A stretch of 43,420 nucleotides of DNA from an uncultured Coprococcus sp. (GTDB taxonomy: Bacteria; Bacillota_A; Clostridia; Lachnospirales; Lachnospiraceae). Location of the stretch: assembly GCA_900767685.1 (NCBI GenBank), contig CAAGAB010000094.1, positions 1-43,420 on the forward strand, in the 5' to 3' direction. Under the pieces are notes generated by a model that made no database searches, was not told the origin of the DNA, and saw nothing but the letters and a program-made list of their open reading frames with translations. The stretch's first letter is position 1. Every line of letters starts with the position of its first letter. Positions 1-7,476 of this stretch are shown one piece after another. Both the position numbers and the translations under genes were made by a program.

Positions 1-20
1 TCTTTGTATAACTTATTGAC

Positions 21-50
21 ACCACCCGCATAGCAGGTGGTTTATTGTTT
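21..50 (+). terminator. Intrinsic terminator of an upstream plus-strand unit
   Basis: ACCACC (21-26) pairs with GGTGGT (36-41) around a 9-nt loop and a T-rich tail follows. The transcript it ends would come from left of the window. The short stem makes it a modest call. Confidence 0.5.
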
Positions 51-119
51 CACACGCTGTTTATTTATATATTAAGATTTTTCTAAGCCTTGCGTGTTCA
101 ACAGGCTAAAGCCCATAAT

Positions 120-166
120 AAAAAACCAGACAGTGCCACATCTTAATGTGTTCTGTCTGGTTTTTT
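120..166. terminator. Bidirectional terminator after the arsR-HAD unit
   Basis: AAAAAACCAGACAG (120-133) pairs with CTGTCTGGTTTTTT (153-166); CACA/TGTG extends the stem inside the loop. A-run and T-run flanks give a U tract on either strand. It lies about 80 bp past the HAD stop codon and is its likely minus-strand terminator. Confidence 0.8.
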
Positions 167-245
167 ATGCATCCTGCGAATAAGGTTTTCCGGCTGCATA
201 ATAACATATGACCGCCGCTATATCTACGCAGGTCTGTAACACTTT

Positions 246-872
246 CTACTCGACAACATCCAAAAGATCTTCAAACTTTTGTATAGCCGCATCCTTATCA
301 TCAACCTTGCCAAATCCGTAGGCTGCATGTATAAACTTTATGCCTGCATATCTTGCACTGTCACAATCACCCTGAATATCTCCAACATATGCAGCATCTT
401 TTATGTCGTTCTTATCCATAATGATCTTTATGCTCTCTCCTTTTGACACCTTCGTGTCTCCCCAGCACAATATGTCTTTAAAATACTTTCCAAATCCATA
501 GTGCTCTAGAAAAGCTTCAATATATCCACTCTGACAGTTGCTCACTATATAAAGCCTGTGAGTTTCTGATAACTTTGCCAGTGTATCCTCAACTCCATCA
601 TAGAGTTTTCCTCCATGCTGTCTGAGATAGTTGTTTTCAAAATCACCGCAGGCATCAATAAGTTCCTCCTGTCTCTTCTCCGGGTACTCTCCAAACATCT
701 TTCTCGCTATAGCATCCATAGGCATGCCCATAATAGCTTTTATATCAGCCTCTGTCACTACCATGTCCACATCCGGCTGTTCCTTAAGCACCGCTGTCCA
801 GGATTCTGCCACCTTCTCCGCGCTGTCCCACAGAGTTCCATCCATATCAAATATAAGTGATTCAACTTTCAT
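246..872 (-). CDS. HAD-superfamily phosphatase (phosphoglycolate phosphatase-like)
   Basis: A cytosolic haloacid dehalogenase-type phosphohydrolase of 208 residues, the normal size for subfamily I with an alpha-helical cap. Motif I is FDMDGTLWD at residues 8-16 (nucleophile Asp9, acid/base Asp11). Motif II is the ISN-type Ser (YIVSNCQ). Motif III Lys is in VSKGES. Motif IV is VGDIQGDCDSA. The helical cap occupies roughly residues 17-85. The family acts on phosphoglycolate, sugar phosphates or nucleotides, and the sequence does not fix the substrate. The gene starts 28 bp after the arsR stop codon on the same strand, so the two probably share a transcript that ends at the 120-166 hairpin. Annotation as 'HAD hydrolase' is safe; phosphoglycolate phosphatase is only a guess. 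Confidence 0.88.
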   Translation of the reverse strand: MKVESLIFDMDGTLWDSAEKVAESWTAVLKEQPDVDMVVTEADIKAIMGMPMDAIARKMFGEYPEKRQEELIDACGDFENNYLRQHGGKLYDGVEDTLAKLSETHRLYIVSNCQSGYIEAFLEHYGFGKYFKDILCWGDTKVSKGESIKIIMDKNDIKDAAYVGDIQGDCDSARYAGIKFIHAAYGFGKVDDKDAAIQKFEDLLDVVE

Positions 873-900
873 CGAAATACCTCGCTAAATTTGTATATTT

Positions 901-1206
901 TTATTCCAGAATATGATCTACTCCCTGTTTTATGATCGTAACCACGTGTTCATCTGCCAGTTCATATATAATATTCTTGCCTGATCTTCTGCTTTTTATA
1001 AGCTTTGCCTGCTTTAACACTCTAAGCTGATGTGATATAGCAGATGCATTCATTTCCAATTTATCTGCAATCTCACCAACACTCAACTCCTGTTTCAGAA
1101 GTGCAAACATGATCGATATCCTCGTCGAATCCCCAAACACCTTGAACAGCTCTGCAAGATCTAAAAGATCCGAGCTTTCAAGTTCATACTGGTCAAAATC
1201 TATCAT
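901..1206 (-). CDS. ArsR/SmtB-family repressor with an alpha-5 zinc site
   Basis: A 101-residue winged-helix repressor. The start at 1206 is chosen because the frame opens further upstream (to 1293) but only this ATG follows a purine-rich ribosome site and gives the family's usual length. The HTH lies at about residues 41-66 (ELSVGEIADKL, then ASAISHQLRVLKQA). The alpha-3 cysteine box (CVC) of arsenic/cadmium sensors is absent. The last helix carries Asp85, His87, His98 and Glu101, spaced D-x-H-x10-H-x2-E, which is the zinc-site spacing of SmtB/CzrA. In that family zinc binding releases the repressor from DNA. An operator-like palindrome sits just upstream (1286-1301). No metal exporter is adjacent; the downstream gene is a HAD phosphatase. 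Confidence 0.9.
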   Translation of the reverse strand: MIDFDQYELESSDLLDLAELFKVFGDSTRISIMFALLKQELSVGEIADKLEMNASAISHQLRVLKQAKLIKSRRSGKNIIYELADEHVVTIIKQGVDHILE

Positions 1207-1285
1207 AACCTCATCTCGTCCTTTCCGTATACGAATGCAAACGCCCTTTCTGAGCAAAACAGTCAAAGCGTTATACCTGTGCCAA

Positions 1286-1301
1286 TTGAACAATTATTCA
1301 A
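1286..1301 (-). promoter_or_regulatory. SmtB/CzrA-type operator candidate upstream of arsR
   Basis: TTGAACAATTATTCAA is a near-perfect palindrome (differing from its own complement at one symmetric pair). It resembles the TGAACA-N-AT-N-TTCA core of ArsR/SmtB operators. It lies 80 bp upstream of the repressor start codon and fits autoregulation. That ArsR binds it is inferred. Confidence 0.6.
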
Positions 1302-1387
1302 ATGTAAATGTACTACAGCCACACTCAAGTGTCAAGTGAGTCTAAGTTGCACACGAACTTCCGGTTCAAAACTCCATGTAACAATTC

Positions 1388-1396
1388 TGGTATAAA
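1388..1396 (+). promoter_or_regulatory. Extended -10 promoter for the DUF378 gene
   Basis: TG-G-TATAAA (TG at 1388-1389, hexamer 1391-1396) is an extended -10 element about 85 bp upstream of the start codon at 1480. No convincing -35 is visible, which an extended -10 can tolerate. Confidence 0.4.
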
Positions 1397-1479
1397 ATTA
1401 TTATTTAGAGTACATACTTACATTATAGAAATATATAAATGCGTCTTTTTGTGGCGCAAGTAAATTTGGGAGGTCATCA

Positions 1480-1677
1480 ATGAGAACACTTAACTGCATT
1501 TGCCTTACTCTGACCATCATAGGTGCTATTGTTTGGGGCATCATAGGTCTGTTCAGCTATAATATCATAGATGGTATTTTTGGTGTTGGGACAGCTTTCT
1601 CCAGGATAATTTATACACTGGTTGGAGTAGCCGGATTATACACCATATCCTTCTACTGGTTTCTCGACAGAGATTAA
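1480..1677 (+). CDS. DUF378 family small membrane protein (YuzA-like)
   Basis: A 65-residue protein with two hydrophobic segments (about residues 5-27 and 40-60). The N-terminal Thr-Leu-Asn stretch, the central Gly-rich GIFG-G turn and the end of the second helix match the DUF378 (YuzA) pattern of two-helix membrane proteins. The start follows GGGAGG with good spacing. It is transcribed divergently from arsR and ends at its own strong terminator. The family's function is unknown. A role in metal or envelope stress could be guessed from the shared intergenic region with a zinc-type repressor, but the operator is nearer the arsR side and nothing shows that it controls this gene. Confidence 0.85.
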   Translation: MRTLNCICLTLTIIGAIVWGIIGLFSYNIIDGIFGVGTAFSRIIYTLVGVAGLYTISFYWFLDRD

Positions 1678-1700
1678 TACTAGCAGTCATCAGCATATAG

Positions 1701-1741
1701 AAAATGCCCACAGATACTTTTATTATCTGTGGACATTTTTT
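1701..1741 (+). terminator. Terminator of the DUF378 gene
   Basis: ATGCCCACAGATA (1704-1716) pairs with TATCTGTGGACAT (1724-1736) with one mismatch, followed by T6. It starts 25 bp after the stop codon. An upstream A-run lets it also stop minus-strand transcripts arriving from the CPBP gene. Confidence 0.85.
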
Positions 1742-1795
1742 GTTGTAAAAATACATATACTCAAACATTTCTTTAGCGTTATTTTTGACACGTGA

Positions 1796-2770
1796 CTATA
1801 AAACTTCACCGATTATCATAAACCCTATGCATACAGCCAACGAAATCACAAGAGGGATTGATATTATTCTTGGCTTCTTTATCTCTGAACCGTCATCCGC
1901 AAATCTCCTTTGCCTTCGGAACATCCCTAAGATCTCTTCTTTCCTGCCGTTTATGACGGCAAGTGCATAGAGAAGCGCGAACGCTACACAAAGCCCACCG
2001 ACCGCAAACGGTGTCAGACTGACTATTGTGATAATAAGCTCTTTTGTCGATACCGTATTTTTCGCTGCCGAATCCACAACACTCTTTAACGTGCTGTTGT
2101 GATATACAAAATAGCTTATACAAACCGAAATCTCGTTAAAACAAAAATGCGCCAGCATCGTTGGGAGTATGCTTCCCGTAACCTCCGCCAGAAGTCCGAG
2201 CATCATTCCAAGAACCACTGCATACGCCATCTGGTTAAAATTCATGTGCATTGCACCGAACAGCACTCCAGAAATAACAATTGCCCATATACGGCTGCTG
2301 TATCTGTAACTTCCCAGAATAACGCCCCTATACGCCAATTCCTCAACTATGCACGGCGTGAATGCCATAAGAGCTGTCGATACCCAGAAAGGGTATTTTG
2401 CCACCAGATCAGTTGCAAGCTCCGCTGTAGCACTGTCCACCCACAACAAACTTATGGAATTGATGACCGACATTACCGGCTCCAGCGTCAACACGAAAAT
2501 CGGCACAATAAAGATCGCCGACCAATGAGTTTTTCTTATCCTGAGAGTTTCCTTTATATCACATCTTGTTATAATTATAAAGATCAAAGTTGGCACAAAT
2601 ATCATTCCCTGACTGATAAGCAGATTCTGAACCATTGAGATCTTATTTCCCAGTCCACTCAACATGAGTACCACAACGACTATGATATAAGTCACTATAA
2701 GCGATGCAAAGAACCATGTGGCTCCACGGATCTTTTTCCTTGTCTCTAGCATATCCATATATTTATTCAA
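1796..2770 (-). CDS. CPBP-family intramembrane protease (CAAX protease-like)
   Basis: A 324-residue polytopic membrane protein with about eight hydrophobic helices. It carries the three CPBP/Abi motifs: EELAYRG (EExxxR type), FGAMH (FxxxH) and HFCFN (HxxxN). The Glu and His residues form the presumed metal-free or glutamate-type active site of Rce1-like proteases. Bacterial members cleave or modify membrane and peptide substrates, often in bacteriocin immunity or membrane-protein turnover; the substrate here is unknown. A polar, charged C-terminal segment (GRKEEILGMFRRQRR) faces the cytosol before a final TM helix. The start codon overlaps the end of ridA by 8 bp, so it is probably translated from the same message. 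Confidence 0.88.
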   Translation of the reverse strand: MNKYMDMLETRKKIRGATWFFASLIVTYIIVVVVLMLSGLGNKISMVQNLLISQGMIFVPTLIFIIITRCDIKETLRIRKTHWSAIFIVPIFVLTLEPVMSVINSISLLWVDSATAELATDLVAKYPFWVSTALMAFTPCIVEELAYRGVILGSYRYSSRIWAIVISGVLFGAMHMNFNQMAYAVVLGMMLGLLAEVTGSILPTMLAHFCFNEISVCISYFVYHNSTLKSVVDSAAKNTVSTKELIITIVSLTPFAVGGLCVAFALLYALAVINGRKEEILGMFRRQRRFADDGSEIKKPRIISIPLVISLAVCIGFMIIGEVL

Positions 2771-3143
2771 CCACCGCTATGGCTTCTATCTCTATCAGCA
2801 CATCCTTTGGAAGTCTCGCAACTTCCACGCATGAACGAGCAGGGAAATCATTTGTAAAAAATTCCTTGTATATATCGTTTATCTTTCCAAAGTCATTCAT
2901 GTTCTTTATGAACACTGTCGTCTTTACAACTTTGTCCATGGCTGAACCTGATGCCTCTATAAGATTCTTGAGATTGCCTATTGCCTGTCTTGCCTGAACC
3001 TCAACATCCCCCTGAACCAATGTATTTGTCTCTGGGTCAATAGGTATAACGCCTGATGTGAACAGCATCCCGTTCACAAGAACTGCCTGTGAATATGGAC
3101 CTATTGCTGCAGGTGCTTTAGCTGTACTTATTATTGTCTTCAT
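2763..3143 (-). CDS. ridA: RidA family reactive intermediate deaminase
   Basis: At 126 residues this is the canonical RidA/YjgF length. The fold hydrolyses reactive enamine/imine intermediates made by PLP enzymes (for example 2-aminoacrylate from serine or threonine dehydratases) to keto acids plus ammonia. Visible signatures are AIGPYSQA at 13-20, a Gly-rich strand (FTSGVIPID), the catalytic-site Arg103 in PARSCVEVARLP, and Glu120 in LIEIEAIAV. The start follows a strong AGGAGG site. It lies about 100 bp downstream of cvfB across a purine-rich tract and overlaps the CPBP gene that follows. A BCAT (a PLP enzyme) lies elsewhere in the window, but no PLP enzyme is directly adjacent. Confidence 0.95.
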   Translation of the reverse strand: MKTIISTAKAPAAIGPYSQAVLVNGMLFTSGVIPIDPETNTLVQGDVEVQARQAIGNLKNLIEASGSAMDKVVKTTVFIKNMNDFGKINDIYKEFFTNDFPARSCVEVARLPKDVLIEIEAIAVVE

Positions 3144-3160
3144 AGTAATATCCTCCTAAT

Positions 3161-3229
3161 CCTATCTTATATTTTATCTTTTATTTTTTTACTCTTTTCT
3201 CTTATTTTTATCTTTTATCTTTTATCATT
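3161..3229 (-). repeat. AT-rich heptad-like tract between cvfB and ridA
   Basis: On the minus strand this spacer is almost pure purine plus T and repeats GATAAAA-like units (GATAAAAGATAAAAGATAAAA). It ends just before the AGGAGG of ridA. It has no hairpin and so is not a normal terminator. It could be a slippage-prone tract or an unstructured ribosome standby site. Confidence 0.6.
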
Positions 3230-3244
3230 ATACGAATTATATCA

Positions 3245-4384
3245 TCACTTCTTATCGCCATTATCCCCGAAATCCTCAGAATCGTGTCGTTCCGCTTTTT
3301 GCTCTGCAACCATTGCCTGCCAGTTGTTTCTACGTCCACCATCACTTCTTGTAAACTTGACTTTGCCACTCTTTAGCATTTTGCCGGTTGCAGTCTTGCC
3401 CTTGTTCTCCTGTTTATTCTGTTTCTCTGTCCTGTTCCTGAATCTATGTTTTTCCTCGAATTCATCCTGAACAACTGGTTTTTTGATCTTTTTACGTACA
3501 ATTACATCATCCTTCTTTGTTCCTTTTGAGGCAAATGTCTTTTTCTCTTCCTCTGTGATCAATTCTATACTGTCCTCAGTTATACGGATGCATCCTTCTT
3601 TAAGCAGTTTGCCCACAGCCATTTTAAAGGCTCTCTTACTTATGCCAAATTCTTTTTCTATGACTGTTGTGTCGGCTTTATCATTAAATGGAAGAACGCC
3701 ATTATAAGACTCTATAATGTTCACTATCATCTCTGCGTTCTCGCGCGTCTGAACCTTTGCCGGTTTCTGCAGAGTGAGATTCAGCTTACCATCTTCCCTC
3801 ACATCCGCAACTCTTCCCTCGATTTTATCTCCAGGATATATTGCACTGTGGATTTCCTTTCCCGGTATAAGTGCAGCATATTTGTTATCCACTGCTACAA
3901 ACGCCCCAAACTCTGACTTATACTCTATTACTATACCTGATATCTCATCACCTTGTTTGTATGGGGACTCACAGCTAAGGAAATCATATACCTTCATGGA
4001 GACACAAAGCCTGTCCGACTTGTCAGCGTATATTCTCACAAGATACTCTCGGCCTTCTCTGACCGGACCAGTTTGTTCTTTGAACGGAAGCAGAATATCC
4101 TTTTCCAGTCCCCAGTCCATAAAAGCTCCTATCTTTGTTGTTCCCACACATCTGAGCACAGCAAGCTTTCCCATCGTTATAAACGGTACCTTAACCGTTG
4201 CTATTATTCTGTCATCTGAATCTCTGTATATAAAAACATTTATGTGTTCGCCTATCTTTGCTCCATTTGGCACCTGTTTTCTTGGTAAGAGTACTTCTCT
4301 GTCATCACCAGTCTCCCCCAGATACACACCGAAATCTTTTTCTCTCTTAATTACAAGATCGTTCCATTCACCTATTCTTATCAT
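3245..4384 (-). CDS. cvfB: CvfB-family S1-domain RNA-binding protein with a basic C-terminal extension
   Basis: Residues 1-275 follow the CvfB (YitL) layout: three S1-like OB-fold units, the first starting MIRIGEWNDLVI, the second around MGKLAVLRCVGTTKIGAFMDWG, the third around GDEISGIVIEYKSEFGAFV, then a winged-helix region (FGISKRAFKMAVGKLLKEG). In Staphylococcus the family affects virulence gene expression and RNA turnover. This protein is 379 residues where relatives have roughly 280-300. The extra 90-100 residues are Lys/Arg/Glu/Gln-rich and probably disordered, a likely extra RNA-contact tail. The gene starts 15 bp after the thioesterase stop codon and probably shares its promoter. Confidence 0.9.
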   Translation of the reverse strand: MIRIGEWNDLVIKREKDFGVYLGETGDDREVLLPRKQVPNGAKIGEHINVFIYRDSDDRIIATVKVPFITMGKLAVLRCVGTTKIGAFMDWGLEKDILLPFKEQTGPVREGREYLVRIYADKSDRLCVSMKVYDFLSCESPYKQGDEISGIVIEYKSEFGAFVAVDNKYAALIPGKEIHSAIYPGDKIEGRVADVREDGKLNLTLQKPAKVQTRENAEMIVNIIESYNGVLPFNDKADTTVIEKEFGISKRAFKMAVGKLLKEGCIRITEDSIELITEEEKKTFASKGTKKDDVIVRKKIKKPVVQDEFEEKHRFRNRTEKQNKQENKGKTATGKMLKSGKVKFTRSDGGRRNNWQAMVAEQKAERHDSEDFGDNGDKK

Positions 4385-4399
4385 CGTTATACCGTCCTA

Positions 4400-5107
4400 T
4401 TATTTCATCTCGAATTGGACAACACACTTCACGTTGTCTTTATCATCACACAAAAGCACCTGTATATATCTGTCTTTGGCTGCTTTCTTTACTACTATAA
4501 CATCATCTTTAACATATTGCATCTTATATTCTGCCCTGACTGCTATTATATCTGATATATCTTCCACATATTCCTGGGCAAGTGCTATATATGCTTCGTT
4601 ATTCATATGGTTATTGGAATCTATCTGATACGCCATAACTTTCCGCGTATCCACTGTGTCATAACCATCCCACAACCTTATCTTACGCGGCGCATATTCC
4701 ATATCTATAGCCGGTTCCATAGGATATGCCGCTGATACATCCGGGTCAATTTTGACAGGACGCATAGTATCAATGTCCACATAACTCCATATTGATGCAG
4801 CTCTTACTATTCTGCAGTTATTCTCGTCCAATATATCTATATTTCTAAATCCCAAAGATGCTTTAAAATCATATGCCCATGTTCGTACCTTTATCTTCTC
4901 TCCCAGCTTCGGATACCTCTCTACTTCTATCTGCCATGATATCAGAAACCAAGCCCGCTTATGGCACGCAAGGTCATCCAGCCCGTTGCCGACTTCCTCT
5001 GCTTGCAGTATCGCACAATCCTGAAAGTAATTGGCAATAGTCGCTATACTTGCCGACTTTCTTCCTCCCGTTTCACTATATCTGACTATTGCATCATATG
5101 AATACAT
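4400..5107 (-). CDS. Acyl-ACP thioesterase (FatA-like, double hotdog)
   Basis: A 235-residue cytosolic hydrolase that releases free fatty acids from acyl carrier protein. Two tandem hotdog folds are visible: the first from YDAIVRYSETGG to about residue 125, the second from about residue 150, with the catalytic segment DSNNHMNNEAY (Asn/His active-site residues) and a following Glu. The start at 5107 is preferred over the ATG at 5113, because the AGGAGG site is only 2 nt from the earlier ATG but 8 nt from this one. A TTGCTA-17-TATAAA promoter lies upstream. It is the first gene of an apparent thioesterase-cvfB-ridA-CPBP run. The link between lipid metabolism and the rest of that run is unclear. 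Confidence 0.92.
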   Translation of the reverse strand: MYSYDAIVRYSETGGRKSASIATIANYFQDCAILQAEEVGNGLDDLACHKRAWFLISWQIEVERYPKLGEKIKVRTWAYDFKASLGFRNIDILDENNCRIVRAASIWSYVDIDTMRPVKIDPDVSAAYPMEPAIDMEYAPRKIRLWDGYDTVDTRKVMAYQIDSNNHMNNEAYIALAQEYVEDISDIIAVRAEYKMQYVKDDVIVVKKAAKDRYIQVLLCDDKDNVKCVVQFEMK

Positions 5108-5140
5108 TGGCATTGCCTCCTATTGTCTTTTTCTATATAT

Positions 5141-5169
5141 TTTATAACCCATTTCGCCACACGTAGCAA
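5141..5169 (-). promoter_or_regulatory. Promoter of the thioesterase operon
   Basis: On the minus strand TTGCTA (5169-5164), a 17-bp spacer and TATAAA (5146-5141) form a good sigma-A promoter about 30 bp upstream of the thioesterase start codon. Confidence 0.65.
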
Positions 5170-5282
5170 GAAAAACCGACTAATCATACACGTACATAGT
5201 CTCAAAAAACAAAATGAAAATCACACTGTATTCCGTCTCCAAAAGGTCCCAAAAAATTTTTATATTTTTTTCAAAAAAACAC

Positions 5283-5311
5283 TTGCATTTTTTTTGTAAT
5301 TGATATATACT
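5283..5311 (+). promoter_or_regulatory. Promoter of tRNA-Gln
   Basis: TTGCAT (5283-5288), a 17-bp spacer and TATACT (5306-5311). The predicted start of transcription is about 10 bp before the mature tRNA 5' end. Confidence 0.75.
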
Positions 5312-5328
5312 ACCATTTGTTGAGGCAA

Positions 5329-5401
5329 TGGGCTATCGCCAAATGGTAAGGCACTGGACTCTGACTCCAGCATTTTCAAGGTTCGAATCCTTGTAGCCCA
5401 G
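5329..5401 (+). tRNA. tRNA-Gln, anticodon CTG
   Basis: A full cloverleaf can be folded. The acceptor stem is TGGGCTA (5329-5335) with TAGCCCA (5394-5400). The anticodon arm is CTGGA-CTCTGAC-TCCAG, giving anticodon CTG. The T arm is AAGGTTCGAATCCTT. The discriminator is G and CCA is not encoded. It decodes CAG. It stands alone with its own promoter and terminator. Confidence 0.96.
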
Positions 5402-5410
5402 CTATCTAAG

Positions 5411-5442
5411 AGCTTGAAATCATAAGATTTCAAGCTTTTTTT
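5411..5442 (+). terminator. Terminator of tRNA-Gln
   Basis: AGCTTGAAATC (5411-5421) pairs perfectly with GATTTCAAGCT (5426-5436) around a 4-nt loop, followed by a T run. It begins 9 bp after the tRNA. Confidence 0.9.
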
Positions 5443-5498
5443 GTGCGATAAATCCGTATACCTACACAAGCACAGACTCTTGATCACTTCATGCATAA

Positions 5499-5541
5499 AA
5501 AATAAAGATATGTCGGAAGGCATCGACATATCTTTATTTTT
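5499..5541. terminator. Bidirectional terminator between tRNA-Gln and the amidohydrolase
   Basis: AAATAAAGATATGTCG (5500-5515) pairs with CGACATATCTTTATTT (5524-5539); A-rich and T-rich flanks work on either strand. It is the probable minus-strand terminator of the amidohydrolase gene ending at 5679. Confidence 0.8.
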
Positions 5542-5678
5542 CTCAACTAGTATATGATTCATTTTAAAGAATCGTTTTTATGTTTTTTGTGAAAATCATC
5601 CCTGTAATAAAAATGTAACATATTATTAAATCATTTGCAATAGTATTTTTGCATTTATCCTTTTTTGATCCAATCAGC

Positions 5679-6518
5679 CTATAGATTGAGAAGTCCAGCC
5701 GCATTCTCACCCATGATTTTTCTCTTCTCATCCTCTGCAAGTCTCAGTCCATCTATGTCTGCAATCGACTCAGACTGATCAGACCACGGACTGTCCGTTC
5801 CAAATAAAATCTTATCCGCTCCATGTCTGTTTATTATCGCACGAAACATGTCACTGTCCATAAGCTTCCATCTGTGATCTACACCTTCTTTATATTGAAT
5901 CTGTCCGTATGAGAATGCCGTATCCAGATATACATTCCTTCCACACAAACGATCCAGCACATCCTGCCACATCTGCCAGCCTCCCATATGTGCCAGGACA
6001 AGCTTATCAGGCTTGACATCATCCAGAACTTCCTCAGCCATAGCCGGGGTACAATGTACAATATCAGGTAAACCTATATCCTGTCCCGCATGAGTCACGA
6101 CAATAAGTCCCAGCTCTGACGCATAGCTTATTATCCTCTTATATCTTATGTCATTGAAAAAAGTCCCCTGATAATCCGGGTGAAGTTTTATACCTTTCAG
6201 GCCCTTATCACTTATGTCTCTCAGGATCTCCTTATAATTATCATTCTCAGGATGTATCCCGCCAAACGACCACACATGTGTATCTTTAAACATCTCGTTT
6301 TCTGCCTGTGCCACTTCATTGATACGTTTATACTGTTTAGGAGATGTGGCAACCGGGAGAACCACCGACATATCAACATGACGCTGCTGCATGTTCTCCT
6401 CAAGTCCCTCCAGTGTTCCATCTGAATGAGGAACCGTTCCAGATCTTCCTGCAAGAAGCTCAACCGTCCTCGCCGCTATTTTTTCTGGATACGTGTGTGT
6501 ATGGAAATCTATTATCAT
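5679..6518 (-). CDS. Amidohydrolase-family metal-dependent hydrolase (COG2159-like)
   Basis: A 279-residue TIM-barrel hydrolase or decarboxylase. Metal-ligand motifs appear in order: HTH in DFHTHTYPEK near the N-terminus, a Lys/His segment IKLHPDYQG, His in VVTHAGQDIG, His in LAHMGGW, and the late Asp in FGTDSPWSD. This is the pattern of the ACMSD-like/amidohydrolase_2 group, whose members hydrolyse or decarboxylate small carboxylates. The substrate is not evident. The start at 6518 is preferred to the ATG at 6545, because GGAAG precedes it at good spacing and the predicted transcription start leaves little leader for the earlier ATG. It is monocistronic and divergent from the cell-wall amidase. 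Confidence 0.88.
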   Translation of the reverse strand: MIIDFHTHTYPEKIAARTVELLAGRSGTVPHSDGTLEGLEENMQQRHVDMSVVLPVATSPKQYKRINEVAQAENEMFKDTHVWSFGGIHPENDNYKEILRDISDKGLKGIKLHPDYQGTFFNDIRYKRIISYASELGLIVVTHAGQDIGLPDIVHCTPAMAEEVLDDVKPDKLVLAHMGGWQMWQDVLDRLCGRNVYLDTAFSYGQIQYKEGVDHRWKLMDSDMFRAIINRHGADKILFGTDSPWSDQSESIADIDGLRLAEDEKRKIMGENAAGLLNL

Positions 6519-6562
6519 TTGAGCACTTCCTTTATCTATTGACATTCATTTTTACCGCACCC

Positions 6563-6592
6563 ATTATAACATTTTCATCAAGATTTTGTACA
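6563..6592 (-). promoter_or_regulatory. Promoter of the amidohydrolase gene
   Basis: On the minus strand TGTACA (6592-6587), an 18-bp spacer and TATAAT (6568-6563), with a TG extended -10 (TGTTATAAT). It lies 45 bp upstream of the chosen start codon. Confidence 0.7.
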
Positions 6593-6595
6593 GGG

Positions 6596-6624
6596 TTGAA
6601 AAATATCGAATTATCATATATTTT
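6596..6624 (+). promoter_or_regulatory. Promoter of the cell-wall amidase gene
   Basis: TTGAAA (6596-6601), a 15-17 bp spacer and TATATT or TATTTT (6617-6624). It lies back to back with the amidohydrolase promoter. The exact -10 register is uncertain. Confidence 0.5.
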
Positions 6625-6659
6625 ATTACATGGTAGGTAAAATGAATACGAGGTATAAA

Positions 6660-7400
6660 ATGAGTAAACGTAAGAAAAAGATGACAGTCAAGCAGCTTCG
6701 GGCGCTTGTAACATTTTTGGTTATCATAAACATTGTTCTCCTGCTCAGCGTTCTTGTTCTTGGCATATTTCTCGCAAGAGCAAATATGGGAAAAAGCAAA
6801 CAACAGACTGTCAAGTTAAAAAAAGCAAATGACGCATATACCGTATGCGTGGATGCCGGTCACGGGGGAAGCGATGTCGGTGCCGTGGGACTTGACGGAA
6901 GCTACGAGAAGGATGACAATCTCCGACTTGCTCTCAAGGTTAAGGAGGCACTTGAAAAGAGTGGCGTCAACGTCATTATGACAAGATCCGATGACAGCGA
7001 TACACAACTTGACTCCAGATCCGTAATTGCCAACAAGGCTAAAGCTGATCTATTTGTATCTTTACACCGAAATTCAACTGCTAAAGCCAACACGACCAAA
7101 GGAATAGAAATCTGGATACATAGTTCCGGATCGGAAAGAAGCTATGCAGCAGCGGATGACATTCTCTCCAGCCTGGAAAAAGTCGGTATATCTGACAACC
7201 GTGGAGTTCGAATCGGCACCCAGGGAGATAGCGATGATGACTATGCCGTGATACGCGACACTGACATGACAAGCATGATCATAGAAATGGGATTTATGAC
7301 CAGTCAGGATGATCTGGATTACTTTAACGAGAATCTCGACAACTATGCCAAGGCCATATCTAACGGAGCCGTAGAATGGCTTAATGAATATGTTGAATAA
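6660..7400 (+). CDS. Membrane-anchored N-acetylmuramoyl-L-alanine amidase (Amidase_3)
   Basis: A zinc amidase that cuts the bond between MurNAc and the stem peptide of peptidoglycan. The N-terminus is a short Lys-rich cytosolic stretch (MSKRKKKM), then one TM helix (about residues 15-43) that anchors the catalytic domain outside. Zinc ligands and catalytic Glu are visible: His in DAGHGGSD, Glu in SYEKDDN, His in SLHRNS, Glu in IEMGFM. The 246-residue size is one TM plus one bare Amidase_3 domain; no cell-wall-binding repeats are present. The ATG at 6660 follows GAGGT at good spacing; in-frame ATGs at 6630 and 6642 are closer to the promoter and less likely. A strong terminator follows. Confidence 0.93.
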   Translation: MSKRKKKMTVKQLRALVTFLVIINIVLLLSVLVLGIFLARANMGKSKQQTVKLKKANDAYTVCVDAGHGGSDVGAVGLDGSYEKDDNLRLALKVKEALEKSGVNVIMTRSDDSDTQLDSRSVIANKAKADLFVSLHRNSTAKANTTKGIEIWIHSSGSERSYAAADDILSSLEKVGISDNRGVRIGTQGDSDDDYAVIRDTDMTSMIIEMGFMTSQDDLDYFNENLDNYAKAISNGAVEWLNEYVE

Positions 7401-7411
7401 CATCAAGGACA

Positions 7412-7454
7412 AAAAATACCGGCATCACACTTCTTAAATGATACCGGTATTTTT
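7412..7454. terminator. Bidirectional terminator between the amidase and GGDEF genes
   Basis: AAAAATACCGGCATCA (7412-7427) pairs with TGATACCGGTATTTTT (7439-7454), one mismatch. A and T flanks serve the convergent genes on both sides. Confidence 0.88.
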
Positions 7455-7476
7455 CTCTATCATCATCTGTTTTATG

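Noticed and set aside
2099..2638. Plus-strand ORF of 179 codons
   Set aside because: Antisense to the CPBP protease gene and without family features.
3774..4628. Plus-strand ORF of 284 codons
   Set aside because: Antisense to cvfB and the thioesterase, both clear genes; Ser/Ile-rich composition is typical of a shadow.
5260..5562. Minus-strand ORF of 100 codons
   Set aside because: It runs through the tRNA-Gln gene on the opposite strand and through two terminators.
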